A stretch of 64,000 bases of DNA from Marinomonas hwangdonensis (GCF_003721245.1 NZ_RIZG01000007.1:124001-188000); one strand, 5' to 3'; shown: positions 11,346-20,755, counted from the stretch's first letter. Notes: generated by a model not told the origin, from the letters alone. Program-made: numbers and translations.

Positions 11346-12401
11346 ATGGTGAATTCTATGCTAAGAGAGACGGCGTCATCCGTTGAAAGTAAAAAAGTGC
11401 TCATTGTTGATGATGTGCCTCAAAATATCGACTTATTGAAGGATATTCTGAAAGAAGAGTATCAGGTGCAGGTTGCAAAAAGCGGAAAAGTTGCGTTGAG
11501 TATTATTGAACGATCACCACCAGACATTATTTTGTTAGATATGATGATGCCGGAAATGAGTGGTCTGGAAGTGTGTCATAAACTTAAAAGTAATCCTGTG
11601 ACACAAGATATTCCTATTATATTTTTAACTGCGGTAACGGACGCAGAGCATGAGCGAGAAGCATTTGAAACGGGCTGTGTGGATTTTATTACTAAGCCGA
11701 TTACGCCGCTCACCACGTTAGCTAGAGTACGCACCCATTTACAGCTTTCAGAAAAAAATTTACACAATAAACATCTCATCAAAATTAAAACTCAAGAGCT
11801 TGATGACTCACTGAAATCTGCCATTGGAATGCTAGGTGAAATGGGGCATTTAAACGATGTAGATACCGGTGTACATATGTGGCGTATGGCCGATTATTGT
11901 GCGATTTTAGCAAGAGCCGTGGGTTGGGATGAAGAGCGTGTTGAATTGCTGCGATTGGCTGCGCCATTACATGATACTGGAAAAGTGGGCATTCCAGATG
12001 CCATTTTGAAGTCCCCCAACAAGCTAAATGATGAAGAATGGGAAATAATGCGTCAGCATACTGTGATTGGTTACCAAATACTAATTCAAAGTGAAGCTCC
12101 ATTATTTAAGTTAGCCGCTGAAGTGGCCCTTGGACACCATGAAAAATGGGATGGCTCCGGTTACCCTAAGAAATTAGCAGGCAAGGCCATACCTGAATCT
12201 GCGAGAATTGTTGCATTAGCCGATGTGTTCGATGCTCTAACGATGGAGCGGCCTTACAAAAAAAGCTGGTCTAACAAAGAGGCTTTAGAACATATACGCA
12301 ATGCAAAAGACAGCCATTTCGACCCCTATTTAGTAGATTGTTTTTTATCGATAGAAGATGATATCCGTCAAGTTCAAGAGAAATGGGGGATTGCTAACTA
12401 G
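11346..12401 (+). CDS. Response regulator with HD-GYP c-di-GMP phosphodiesterase domain
   Basis: A 351-residue two-domain protein. Residues 16-135 are a receiver with acidic pocket DD22-23 and phosphoacceptor Asp65 (ILLDMMMPEMSG). A short helix leads to an HD-GYP domain at about 155-345 with the metal-binding His209-Asp210 (HDTGKVGIPD), His264-His265 and the signature WDGSGYP. HD-GYP proteins of this pattern hydrolyse cyclic di-GMP. It follows the histidine kinase with 14 bp between, so it is probably the kinase's output. Its stop shares the palindrome CTAG with the stop of the convergent ychJ-like gene. Confidence 0.93.
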   Translation: MVNSMLRETASSVESKKVLIVDDVPQNIDLLKDILKEEYQVQVAKSGKVALSIIERSPPDIILLDMMMPEMSGLEVCHKLKSNPVTQDIPIIFLTAVTDAEHEREAFETGCVDFITKPITPLTTLARVRTHLQLSEKNLHNKHLIKIKTQELDDSLKSAIGMLGEMGHLNDVDTGVHMWRMADYCAILARAVGWDEERVELLRLAAPLHDTGKVGIPDAILKSPNKLNDEEWEIMRQHTVIGYQILIQSEAPLFKLAAEVALGHHEKWDGSGYPKKLAGKAIPESARIVALADVFDALTMERPYKKSWSNKEALEHIRNAKDSHFDPYLVDCFLSIEDDIRQVQEKWGIAN

Positions 12402-12928
12402 ATTGCAGCACAACATTTCTTATACTTTTTCCCTGATCCGCAGAGGCAGGGTTCATTTCGACCGGCTTTGGGAGCCTGAGAGTGTTTTAAAGGGGGATTA
12501 TGGCGTATTTCATGATCCCCTGAAACATAAAACCACTGGCCATCCATTTTTTTAAACACAGACCGTTCTGTTAACTGACCTTTATGGCGTCCTTCTTCAA
12601 AATGGGCGCTAAAAGTCACCGTACCGGTATTATCTATTATTGAGCCTGCCTCTGTTGAATGGATCTCAAGTTTAGTCCATATGGTTTGCGCTCCCGTCTC
12701 ATCCGCATCGCTCTCAATCAGCGATTTGTCATCGCCAAGCTTTTGCGTTGCATTAATATAGGAATAATTCCCAACAGCAAACGCTGAGTAGCGTGAACGC
12801 ATTAAGCTTTCGGCAGTAGGCGCTGTGCCTGGATTTTTATGGTATACACCACAGCACTCTTGATAAGGGTGCCCCGTCCCACAAGGGCAATCGATTGGGG
12901 TTAGCATAGACGACTCCATTAATGTCAT
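12398..12928 (-). CDS. ychJ: YchJ-family SEC-C motif protein
   Basis: A 176-residue protein with two zinc-binding SEC-C type motifs: CPCGTGHPYQECC near the N-terminus and NEPCLCGSGKKYKKCC at the C-terminus, with the family's LMRSRYSAFAVGNYSYI stretch between. It matches the YchJ/UPF0225 family of E. coli. The biochemical role of YchJ is not established; SEC-C motifs bind zinc and in SecA contact SecB. The true start may be a Met seven residues in (LTPIDCPCG, position 12907), which is closer to the family N-terminus. It is tail-to-tail with the HD-GYP gene. Confidence 0.88.
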   Translation of the reverse strand: MTLMESSMLTPIDCPCGTGHPYQECCGVYHKNPGTAPTAESLMRSRYSAFAVGNYSYINATQKLGDDKSLIESDADETGAQTIWTKLEIHSTEAGSIIDNTGTVTFSAHFEEGRHKGQLTERSVFKKMDGQWFYVSGDHEIRHNPPLKHSQAPKAGRNEPCLCGSGKKYKKCCAAI

Positions 12929-13007
12929 TCTTTAGTTATGATGCTGTTTTGAAGACTGTTTGGCTTAGGCTTTCGTGTTTAGAAGGGTGCATCTTTACAA
13001 ACGCCTT

Positions 13008-13037
13008 TTCACAAACCTACTTCAAGATGCGTATAAT
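13008..13037 (+). promoter_or_regulatory. Predicted sigma-70 promoter of sbcB
   Basis: TTCACA at 13008-13013 (5 of 6 to TTGACA) and a perfect TATAAT at 13032-13037, 18 bp apart, lie about 34 bp before the sbcB start codon. Confidence 0.65.
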
Positions 13038-13070
13038 ACCCATTAATTTAATGGCTAACAGGAATAATTT

Positions 13071-14525
13071 GTGACCTCTTCGGGCCCTACTTCATTTTTT
13101 TGGTTTGATTTTGAGACAACCGGAATAGACCCTGCGCGTGATCGTCCAATGCAATTTGCGGGTATACGAACGGATCTTGATTTTAACCCGATTGGCGAAC
13201 CTATCATGTTTTATTGTCGCTTGGCGGAAGACGTGCTTCCACATCCGGACGCCTGTCTGCTGACGGGGATCAGTCCTCAAGAAGCAAACCGTGATGGGTT
13301 GTGTGAAGCCGAATTTATGCAAGCGGTTGAAGCCGAGCTGTCATTACCGGGTACCTGTGCTCTGGGTTATAACTCAATTCGCTTTGACGACGAAGTGGTA
13401 CGTTATGGCTTTTATCGCAACTTTATTGACCCCTATGCTCGGGAGTGGCAAAACAACTGTTCACGATGGGATGTCATTGATTTAGTGCGCATGGCCTATG
13501 CTATACGTCCTGAGGGGATTGTTTGGCCGAAGGGGGAGGATGGTCAAGTTTCGATGAAACTGGAAGCCCTCACGAAAGCGAATAATATTGCCCATGAACA
13601 GGCTCATGATGCCTTATCAGATGTGTATGGCACCATTGAGATCGCTAAGCTTATTCGCAGTAAACAACCTCGACTCTTTGATTATTACTTTAAAATGCGT
13701 CAAAAGCATGAGCTGCAGCAATTTATTGATGCGGCTAGGCTGAAACCTTTTCTGCACATATCAGGTATGTTTGGACAGGCTAAGTATTTTTCGGCATTTG
13801 TTGTGCCGATTGCACCGCACCCAACCAACAAAAATGGCGTTATAGTTTATGACTTGATGGCAGATGCTAAGCCATTGATCGATCTAAGTGTCGAAGAAAT
13901 CCGCCATCGTGTATTTACTCGTCAAGATGCGTTAGGTGATATTGAAAGACTGCCCCTCAAAGTCATTCATTACAATAAATCTCCCGCTGTTGCCCCAGCG
14001 ACCTTCTTGAAAGATGAAACAGTGGTTAAGCGTCTAGGGCTGGATGGGGCTGTGTGTCGTCATAACCTTGCTTTGATAAAAAGTCATTCTGGTTTAGCCG
14101 CAAAACTCAGTGATGTTTTCTCACAAGAGGAACGAACCATTCATAAAGACCCTGATGTGATGTTGTATTCGGGTGGTTTTTTCTCTCGTGAAGACAAAGT
14201 GAGGATGGAAGAAATCCGTTCGACGCCTTCAAATCTATTAGGTGAGTTGGCGCTTTCATTTGATGATCGTCGTTTACCCGAAATGTTAATGCGGTATATT
14301 GGGCGTAATTATCCAGATCAGTTAAATGAACTGCAAAGGGCAGAGTGGGAAGAGTATCGTCAGGTGAGGTTGCTGGAACATGACGGCGGCGGCTCTATTA
14401 CCATGGAAGCTTTTTTTGAGCGTTTGAATCAGATTGCTCAAACCCCTGAATTGTCTAAGTCAAAGCAGGTGATGTTACAGGATTTAGCAGATTACGCTCA
14501 AAGCATCTATCCTATCGAACTTTGA
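13071..14525 (+). CDS. sbcB: Exodeoxyribonuclease I SbcB
   Basis: Exonuclease I digests single-stranded DNA 3' to 5' and takes part in mismatch repair and recombination. The 484-residue protein has the E. coli enzyme's length. It opens with the DEDDh Exo I motif WFDFETTGIDPARDRPMQF and contains GYNSIRFDDEVVRYGFYRN (Exo II), AHDALSDVYGTIEIAKLI (Exo III) and the SH3-like and helical C-terminal parts. The start is a GTG at 13071 with AGGA 8 nt upstream. A clear promoter precedes it, so it is transcribed on its own or with the permease gene 10 bp downstream. Confidence 0.96.
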   Translation: MTSSGPTSFFWFDFETTGIDPARDRPMQFAGIRTDLDFNPIGEPIMFYCRLAEDVLPHPDACLLTGISPQEANRDGLCEAEFMQAVEAELSLPGTCALGYNSIRFDDEVVRYGFYRNFIDPYAREWQNNCSRWDVIDLVRMAYAIRPEGIVWPKGEDGQVSMKLEALTKANNIAHEQAHDALSDVYGTIEIAKLIRSKQPRLFDYYFKMRQKHELQQFIDAARLKPFLHISGMFGQAKYFSAFVVPIAPHPTNKNGVIVYDLMADAKPLIDLSVEEIRHRVFTRQDALGDIERLPLKVIHYNKSPAVAPATFLKDETVVKRLGLDGAVCRHNLALIKSHSGLAAKLSDVFSQEERTIHKDPDVMLYSGGFFSREDKVRMEEIRSTPSNLLGELALSFDDRRLPEMLMRYIGRNYPDQLNELQRAEWEEYRQVRLLEHDGGGSITMEAFFERLNQIAQTPELSKSKQVMLQDLADYAQSIYPIEL

Positions 14526-14535
14526 GAGCCGTAAC

Positions 14536-15567
14536 ATGAATGAACAGAATAAAGCCATTCAGTGGCTTGTCGGTTTTGCGGCTTTTATCATCATCATTGC
14601 AGGGTTAAAAGCAGCGTCACAAATTGTCGTTCCCTTTATGTTGTCAGTATTTATTGCGATCGTTTGTGCGCCAATAATGGCGAGTTTGCGTCGGCGTAAA
14701 GTGCCAACGTGGTTATCAATAGTGGCTGTTGTTATGCTCATACTGCTTGTCATTAGTACCATTGCGGTTTTAGTGAGCGCGTCATTAGATAACTTTTCTG
14801 GTCAACTACCAAACTATAGGCAGCGTTTTGAAGATGAAACAGAGAAGGTTTTACAGTTGTTCAGTCATTTTGGCTTACAGATACCGTATGACCAGGTGAA
14901 AGGCTACATTGATCCTTCCTCAATCATGCAGATGGTAGCGAATACCCTAAGAGGGTTAGGTAATGCATTAACCAACTTCATTTTAGTGGTTATGATCGTT
15001 ATCTTCATACTATTTGAGGCCGTTGAATTACCCAAAAAGCTGTCTCTTGCTCTAAATGATGCGACTTCCTCTTTACAGCGGTTTGAATCTTTTATTCAGT
15101 CGGTAAATCGTTATTTAGTAATTAAAACAATTCTGAGTGTTGTCACAGGGGTATTGATTACGATTTGGTTATGGGTATTGGGCGTAGATTTTCCGGTCTT
15201 GTGGGGTGTGTGCGCGTTTTTGCTAAATTACATACCTAATATTGGCTCTATTATAGCCGCTGCCCCAGCAGTACTGTTGGCCTTCGTTCAGCTTGGTAGT
15301 CTATCGGCTCTGTTAACAGGGACAGGCTTTTTGGTCGTTAACTTAGTTATCGGGAATTTGGTTGAACCGCGATATATGGGGAAGGGTTTGGGGCTTTCAA
15401 CTCTAGTCGTGTTTCTTTCCTTGGTGTTGTGGGGATGGGTGTTTGGGCCAGTAGGGATGTTGTTATCGATTCCTCTGACGATTATGATGAAGCTGGCGTT
15501 TGAGGCCAATCCTAAAATGCAATGGCTTGCAATCATGCTTGACTCTGAAACTATAGCGAAGAAGTAA
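14536..15567 (+). CDS. AI-2E family (PerM-like) membrane protein
   Basis: A 343-residue inner-membrane protein with about seven to eight hydrophobic segments, two at the N-terminus (about 10-80), one near 145-165 and several at 190-330. The conserved LLNYIPNIGSIIAAAPAVLLA and LVEPRYMGKGLGLSTLVVFLSLVLWGW-type C-terminal stretch mark the AI-2E/PerM family. Members range from quorum-signal exporters to ion or folate transport suggestions; the substrate here cannot be assigned. It follows sbcB by 10 bp. Confidence 0.88.
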   Translation: MNEQNKAIQWLVGFAAFIIIIAGLKAASQIVVPFMLSVFIAIVCAPIMASLRRRKVPTWLSIVAVVMLILLVISTIAVLVSASLDNFSGQLPNYRQRFEDETEKVLQLFSHFGLQIPYDQVKGYIDPSSIMQMVANTLRGLGNALTNFILVVMIVIFILFEAVELPKKLSLALNDATSSLQRFESFIQSVNRYLVIKTILSVVTGVLITIWLWVLGVDFPVLWGVCAFLLNYIPNIGSIIAAAPAVLLAFVQLGSLSALLTGTGFLVVNLVIGNLVEPRYMGKGLGLSTLVVFLSLVLWGWVFGPVGMLLSIPLTIMMKLAFEANPKMQWLAIMLDSETIAKK

Positions 15568-15719
15568 CGGGAAAATCTCAGATGCATTCTGCTAGCATAT
15601 TATGATTTTTTCGTATATACTATGTCATCAGTTTTTCCTCAAAGAATTTCTAGAGAATTTCATTAAGGCATGTAAATAATTACAGGCCTTATCCTCACCA
15701 AAAAAAGGTACTTATTTAC

Positions 15720-17600
15720 ATGTCTGATGCTGATACTCAGCCTACATTTGATTCGTTGGGTCTAATCGCCCCTGTTCTTAAAGCGGTTGCTGACCTAGGT
15801 TACGAGCAACCATCTGCTATCCAAGCGCAAAGTATTCCATATCTATTAGAAGGTCGTGATCTTCTTGGTCAAGCGCAGACGGGTACTGGTAAGACAGCGG
15901 CATTCGCATTGCCGTTATTGTCGCGCATTGACGTAACAGATAAAACGACACAATTACTTGTTCTGGCTCCAACTCGTGAACTTGCTATCCAAGTCTCTGA
16001 AGCTTTTCAGAGTTATGCTCGCAATCTTCCTGATTTCCATGTCCTTCCTATTTACGGTGGCATGTCTTATGACACTCAACTTCGTCAGCTAAAGCGTGGT
16101 GTTCAAGTTGTTGTGGGTACGCCTGGTCGTGTTATGGATCATATTCGCCGTAAAACGCTGAAGCTAGATGGCCTTAAAGCCCTAGTGTTAGATGAAGCGG
16201 ACGAAATGTTGCGTATGGGCTTCATTGATGATGTCGAATGGATTCTTGAGCAAACGCCGCCAACGCGTCAGATTGCTTTGTTCTCAGCGACTATGCCTGC
16301 GGTGATTCGTCAGGTGGCTAACCGCCATTTGAACAATCCGAAAGAAGTGAAGATTGTTACTAAAACATCAACTGCCATGACCATTACGCAAAAGTATTGG
16401 CCAGTGAGCGGTTTGCATAAACTTGATGCCTTAACGCGTATCCTAGAAATGAACGAACACGATGGCATGATCATCTTTGTTCGTACAAAAGCGGCTACCG
16501 TTGAATTGGCAGAGAAATTGACCGCACGTGGTCATGCCTGTGAAGCCCTAAACGGTGACATTAGTCAAAACCTTCGTGAGCGTACCGTTGACCGCATTAA
16601 AAATGGTCAAATTGACATTCTTGTTGCAACAGATGTTGTGGCTCGTGGTCTTGACGTTGAGCGTGTTAGCCATGTTGTTAACTATGATATCCCATATGAC
16701 ACTGAGTCTTATGTTCACCGTATCGGTCGAACAGGTCGTGCAGGTCGTTTAGGGACAGCGATATTGTTCGTTGCTCACCGTGAGCGTCGTATGTTGCAAG
16801 CGATTGAGCGTGCCACTCGTCAGCCAATCGAAAGCATGACTTTGCCAACCGCTTCCGATATTAATGCGCATCGTGTTAATCGCTTTAAGCAAAGCATCAC
16901 GGATGCCATGGATAACGAAAACCTTGATTTCTTCTTGGAGCTTGTTCAAAGCTACCATAAAGAAAACGACGTTGATCCAGTGAAAATGGCTGCAGCACTT
17001 GCTTTCATGGCACAGGGCAAAACGCCATTGCTTCTTTCTGAAATGGAAGTTCGCCATGAGCGCAAAGAGCGCCGTGATGACCGCGAAAGTGGTCGTGGAG
17101 ACAGAGGTGACCGTGGTGATCGTGGAGACAGAGGGGATCGTGCACCGCGTGAGCGTAAAGTTCGCCCTGTGACTGCTGAAGCAATGCCATTGAAAGATGA
17201 TCCAAACACGTCCATGACGCGTTATGTTGTTCAGGTTGGTTACAGTGCAGGTGTTAAGCCTGGTAACATTGTTGGTGCCATCGCCAATGAAGCAGAAATT
17301 GAAAGCCGTTACATCGGTCATATTGAAATATATGAAGATTTCGCAACGGTCGATCTGCCTACTAATCTTGATTCGGCAATTTTAAGCAAACTGAGCAAAA
17401 CCCGCATCTGCGGCCAACGCACCGATATTGCTAAATTAGACAATGCCGACGAGCTTAATAAGCGCGCTGCTGCACCGTCAACGCGTAAGCGTCCTACGGG
17501 TGGTAGTGGTGATCGTAAGCGTCCATCTAATGGTGGTCGTGACCGTGATGCGGCTCGTACTGGTGAGCGCCGCCCAAGAGCGCCTCGTAAGAACGTTTAA
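15720..17600 (+). CDS. deaD: DEAD-box RNA helicase, DeaD/CsdA type
   Basis: An ATP-dependent RNA helicase of 626 residues used in ribosome assembly and RNA decay, especially in the cold. In order: a Q motif (DLGYEQPSAIQ), Walker A AQTGTGKT, PTRELA, TPGR, VLDEADEML, SATMP, and the second RecA domain with HRIGRTGRAGR. After residue 440 comes a low-complexity RGD-rich linker (repeated GDR units), then a DbpA-type RNA-binding domain (about 490-565) and a basic Arg-rich tail. This order fits DeaD/CsdA rather than RhlE or SrmB. A leader of about 150 nt precedes it, as is common for cold-regulated members. Confidence 0.95.
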   Translation: MSDADTQPTFDSLGLIAPVLKAVADLGYEQPSAIQAQSIPYLLEGRDLLGQAQTGTGKTAAFALPLLSRIDVTDKTTQLLVLAPTRELAIQVSEAFQSYARNLPDFHVLPIYGGMSYDTQLRQLKRGVQVVVGTPGRVMDHIRRKTLKLDGLKALVLDEADEMLRMGFIDDVEWILEQTPPTRQIALFSATMPAVIRQVANRHLNNPKEVKIVTKTSTAMTITQKYWPVSGLHKLDALTRILEMNEHDGMIIFVRTKAATVELAEKLTARGHACEALNGDISQNLRERTVDRIKNGQIDILVATDVVARGLDVERVSHVVNYDIPYDTESYVHRIGRTGRAGRLGTAILFVAHRERRMLQAIERATRQPIESMTLPTASDINAHRVNRFKQSITDAMDNENLDFFLELVQSYHKENDVDPVKMAAALAFMAQGKTPLLLSEMEVRHERKERRDDRESGRGDRGDRGDRGDRGDRAPRERKVRPVTAEAMPLKDDPNTSMTRYVVQVGYSAGVKPGNIVGAIANEAEIESRYIGHIEIYEDFATVDLPTNLDSAILSKLSKTRICGQRTDIAKLDNADELNKRAAAPSTRKRPTGGSGDRKRPSNGGRDRDAARTGERRPRAPRKNV

Positions 17601-17620
17601 GCGCGTATCTTAGCTATATT

Positions 17621-17652
17621 AAAAGCCGAATCTTATTAGATTCGGCTTTTTT
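17621..17652 (+). terminator. Intrinsic terminator after deaD
   Basis: A perfect 13-bp stem (AAAAGCCGAATCT at 17621-17633 with its complement at 17638-17650) with a 4-nt loop and a T-run. The A-run on the left makes it probably bidirectional. Confidence 0.92.
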
Positions 17653-17746
17653 GTTGGTTTCGAGTGCGTCTTTGTTCTGCTATAGCCGATGAACATCTGA
17701 TAAAATTTAGTTACCCCTTTTTATCCATACATCAAATAGGTTGCCA

Positions 17747-18778
17747 ATGAACGAAATCACTATTATCAAGCCAGATGACTGGCATCTGCATTTTCGCGAT
17801 CAAGACATGTTGCTGGAGACGGTTCCGGCCACGGCTCGCTGTTTTGAGCGAGCTGTTGTCATGCCTAACTTGGTGCCACCAGTGACGACCGCTGAGTTGG
17901 CGATGAGCTATAAAGCGCGTATTTTGGCGGCTCGTCCAGAAGGCAGCACTTTTATGCCTGTTATGACGATTTACCTGACTGACAAAACCAGCGTTCAAGA
18001 CATCAAGGACGCAAAAAAAGCAGGCGTGCTAGCAGCCAAGATGTATCCGGCAGGGGCGACAACTAACTCGGATTCCGGTGTTAACTCGCTTGAGTCTCTT
18101 TATCCTGTATTTGAAGCATTGGCCGACAACGATATGCTGTTGCTTATCCATGGGGAAGTGACGCAAAAACACATTGATATTTTCGATCGTGAAAAAGAAT
18201 TCATTGATCAGCATATGGTGAAGATCGTTGAGCGTGTGCCACATCTTAAAGTGGTTTTCGAGCACATCACCACCAAAGATGCCGTTGATTTTGTGTTGTC
18301 TGCCCGTGAGGGAGTGGCAGCGACTATTACGCCTCAGCACTTGTTGTTAAACCGCAATGACATGCTGGATGGTGGTATTCGCCCGCACAACTATTGTTTG
18401 CCAGTATTGAAACGCAGCACCCATCAACAAGCCCTTCGTGCTGTGGTGCAATCCGGTTCTCCAAAATTCTTTTTAGGGACGGATTCGGCGCCTCATGCAA
18501 AGCACCGCAAAGAATCCGATTGCGGCTGTGCGGGTTGTTACAGTGCATGGTCAGCGCTAGAGCTTTATACCCAAGTGTTTGATGAGCTGGACGCATTAGA
18601 TAAGCTGGAAGGTTTTGCAAGCCTGTATGGTGCAGACTTTTACGGTTTACCCCGCAATACAGAAACAGTCACCTTGGTGCGTGAGTCATGGGAAGTACCG
18701 AGCAGTATCACCTTGCCAAACGGCGAGCCTATTGTGCCTTTCTTTGCTGGCAAGCAAGTAGCTTGGAAACTAAAGTAA
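17747..18778 (+). CDS. pyrC: Dihydroorotase PyrC (class II)
   Basis: PyrC cyclises carbamoyl aspartate to dihydroorotate in pyrimidine synthesis. The 343-residue protein has the binuclear zinc ligands HLHFRD near the N-terminus, the carboxylated Lys in AAKMYPAGATTNSDSG, HGEVT, FEHITTKDAV and the catalytic Asp in FLGTDSAPHAKHRKE. The length and motifs match the E. coli type. ATG 17747 follows AGG with a 6-nt gap and fits the family N-terminus; an in-frame TTG two codons upstream is rejected. It is a single gene between two terminators. Confidence 0.97.
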   Translation: MNEITIIKPDDWHLHFRDQDMLLETVPATARCFERAVVMPNLVPPVTTAELAMSYKARILAARPEGSTFMPVMTIYLTDKTSVQDIKDAKKAGVLAAKMYPAGATTNSDSGVNSLESLYPVFEALADNDMLLLIHGEVTQKHIDIFDREKEFIDQHMVKIVERVPHLKVVFEHITTKDAVDFVLSAREGVAATITPQHLLLNRNDMLDGGIRPHNYCLPVLKRSTHQQALRAVVQSGSPKFFLGTDSAPHAKHRKESDCGCAGCYSAWSALELYTQVFDELDALDKLEGFASLYGADFYGLPRNTETVTLVRESWEVPSSITLPNGEPIVPFFAGKQVAWKLK

Positions 18779-18800
18779 GATTTTCTGCTTGATATTATGC

Positions 18801-18835
18801 TAAGCCGAATGCAGTAATGTGTTCGGTTTTTTTTT
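18801..18835 (+). terminator. Intrinsic terminator after pyrC
   Basis: An imperfect stem with core CCGAA/TTCGG (18805-18809 and 18822-18826), extended by wobble pairs around a GTAA loop, is followed by nine T residues. Confidence 0.85.
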
Positions 18836-18935
18836 GTGTATCTTATGGATAAAACAATAAGCAAATACGCTCAGAAAGACAGGTTAATTCTGAAGCACTA
18901 GATTGAGAAAATAAATATTGAGGGGGATAAAAAGA

Positions 18936-19020
18936 TGGTGCGGATGGAGAGACTCGAACTCTCACGCCGTGAAGCACTGGAACCTAAATCCAGCGTGTCT
19001 ACCAATTCCACCACATCCGC
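18936..19020 (-). tRNA. tRNA-Leu(UAG)
   Basis: The reverse strand folds as an 85-nt class II tRNA. The acceptor stem is GCGGATG paired with CATCCGC, a discriminator A and an encoded CCA at 18936-18938. The anticodon stem-loop CTGGA-TTTAGGT-TCCAG places UAG as anticodon. A long variable arm and the T-loop GTTCGAGTC are present. It reads CUN leucine codons, mainly CUA. A T-run directly follows the CCA on the reverse strand. Confidence 0.96.
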
Positions 19021-19040
19021 ATGTCGTGATAACGTTGCGA

Positions 19041-19068
19041 ATCATAATGATATTTGGATAGGATGCAA
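19041..19068 (-). promoter_or_regulatory. Predicted promoter of tRNA-Leu
   Basis: On the reverse strand TTGCAT (19063-19068) and TATGAT (19041-19046) are separated by 16 bp and lie about 20 bp before the tRNA 5' end. Confidence 0.5.
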
Positions 19069-19186
19069 GTGAAATTCATCTGTCTGCAAATAAATATTAC
19101 GTTTAGATTCTACCTTTCATGTTTCTGGGCAGGGACATTTTTCACAAAAAATGATTTAATATCACCATTCAATTCAGTCATGCCAG

Positions 19187-19930
19187 ATGAGCGAAATCAT
19201 GGAAAGTCGACCTGCCTCTTTACTGTTAAATACTCTTGATCTTGTCACACTTGCGGTCTTTGTGCTGTGTTGGTGGGGTTATGCTTTTTATGCGCTTTAT
19301 CACTCTAAGCGTCGTGCATGTTTAGTCAGTGTGTTGCATCAGTTTAGATTGGCGTGGATGTCTCGTTTATTAAGACGCGATAACCGCATCGCCGATGCCT
19401 CTGTGATGGCGAACCTAGAAAGAAGCAGTCTATTTTTTGCGTCGAGTAGTTTGTTGATTATTGCGGGTTTATTTACCGCTTTTAATTACTCTGAAAAAGC
19501 CATTGGGATTTTATCCGATTTTTATCTTGTTTCCCCAATGAGCCAGCAAGAATGGGAGCTGAAAATTATCGTGTTGGTGATTATTTTCTCTTATGCGTTT
19601 TTTACTTTCACTTGGTCGGTTCGACAATACAATTTTTGCTCTGTGTTGGTTGGCAGTGCGCCTTTGGCGACAGAGAGGGGGATCGAAGACAGTGAGCGTG
19701 AGCTGTATGCCATGCACATGGCGCAGATATGCAGTCTTGCGGCCAACCAATTCAATTATGGGCTAAGGGCCTACTATTTTGCTATGGCCTTTTGCGGGTG
19801 GTTTCTGGGGCCGTATTTTTGTATGGCGGCCAGTGTGATTGTCGTCGCTGTGCTTTATCGCAGAGAATTTCGTTCTAAAACATTCAAAACTCTAAGCCGA
19901 GGCTTGGTAATGAAGTCCCATGCTTCCTAA
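19187..19930 (+). CDS. DUF599 family membrane protein
   Basis: A 247-residue membrane protein of the DUF599 family, recognised from the LDLVTLAVFVLCWWGYAFY start and the LERSSLFFASSSLLIIAGL stretch. Hydrophobic segments lie at about 15-35, 78-100, 125-145 and 195-220. No activity is known for the family. It overlaps the start of the following methyltransferase gene by 11 bp, so the two are probably cotranscribed. A second in-frame ATG four codons downstream is an alternative start. Confidence 0.8.
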   Translation: MSEIMESRPASLLLNTLDLVTLAVFVLCWWGYAFYALYHSKRRACLVSVLHQFRLAWMSRLLRRDNRIADASVMANLERSSLFFASSSLLIIAGLFTAFNYSEKAIGILSDFYLVSPMSQQEWELKIIVLVIIFSYAFFTFTWSVRQYNFCSVLVGSAPLATERGIEDSERELYAMHMAQICSLAANQFNYGLRAYYFAMAFCGWFLGPYFCMAASVIVVAVLYRREFRSKTFKTLSRGLVMKSHAS

Positions 19931-20621
19931 TTTCCCCAAACCCGTATCGGAAGATAATAAACCGGTAAATCGCACCGTAAAGCTCGATGATAGACTGTAT
20001 CAATATCTTCTGGATGTGTCGGTTCGTGAGTCCGATTTATTAAATGCCTTGCGCCGAGAAACCGCTCAATACCATATGGCGCGTATGCAGTTGTCACCAG
20101 AAGTGGGTCAGCTGTTGTCTTTACTGGTGAAGATGCAAGCGCCGAAAAAACTGCTGGAAATTGGCGTGTTTACTGGATACAGCACCTTATCAATGGCCAC
20201 CGCTATGCCAAAAGATGCGTCCCTGATTGCCATTGAAAAAAAGCAAATGTGGCTGGACATTGCAACGCGTTATTTAGAGCAAGCCGGTGTCATGGATCGA
20301 GTGACAACCTATTGCGACAAGGCGTTGTCTGTTTTGGAGTCGTTTTTACCGGCTGAGCGTGAATCTTTTGATTTTATTTTCATTGATGCCGATAAGAGAA
20401 ATCTACTGGCGTATTATCACCTCGCCAAACAATTGCTTCGTCCTGGAGGTTGCTTGCTGATAGACAATACGCTCTGGTGGGGCAATGTCGCAGACAGTGC
20501 CTTTACCGATAGAGACACGCAAATTGTTAGAGAGCTTAATAAAACCATTCACGCTGATGAAGAAGTCGAATTATCTCTTATTCCTATTGGTGACGGACTG
20601 ACCTTGGTTCGAAAGAATTAG
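19920..20621 (+). CDS. SAM-dependent O-methyltransferase (CCoAOMT-like)
   Basis: A cytosolic methyltransferase of 233 residues in the family that includes catechol and caffeoyl-CoA O-methyltransferases. The SAM-binding motif LLEIGVFTGYSTLSMA lies near residue 80; metal and substrate residues sit in FIFIDADKRN and LLIDNTLWWG. The natural substrate cannot be inferred. It begins inside the end of the DUF599 gene, which indicates a two-gene operon; a short hairpin follows. Confidence 0.9.
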   Translation: MLPNFPKPVSEDNKPVNRTVKLDDRLYQYLLDVSVRESDLLNALRRETAQYHMARMQLSPEVGQLLSLLVKMQAPKKLLEIGVFTGYSTLSMATAMPKDASLIAIEKKQMWLDIATRYLEQAGVMDRVTTYCDKALSVLESFLPAERESFDFIFIDADKRNLLAYYHLAKQLLRPGGCLLIDNTLWWGNVADSAFTDRDTQIVRELNKTIHADEEVELSLIPIGDGLTLVRKN

Positions 20622-20658
20622 CTTGTTAACACCGCTCAAAAATACAGGATAGCGTTTT

Positions 20659-20690
20659 ATAAAAGCAGGCGTCCGTCTGCTTTATCCTTT
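20659..20690 (+). terminator. Candidate terminator after O-methyltransferase
   Basis: AAAGCAG at 20662-20668 pairs with CTGCTTT at 20677-20683, extended through wobble pairs, followed by a T-rich run. Confidence 0.5.
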
Positions 20691-20755
20691 CTCTACGTTC
20701 TAACCCTCTGATAGCCCTAGAAATAATGTGTCTTTTTACTGTTTTTCATCTCTCG

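Noticed and set aside
17090-17150. Short tandem repeats in the deaD coding region as a possible CRISPR or minisatellite
   Set aside because: They encode the RGD-type low-complexity linker common in DeaD-type helicases.
16749-17321. 190-codon reverse frame within deaD
   Set aside because: It lies opposite the conserved helicase and the RGD-rich repeat and has no start site or recognisable domain.
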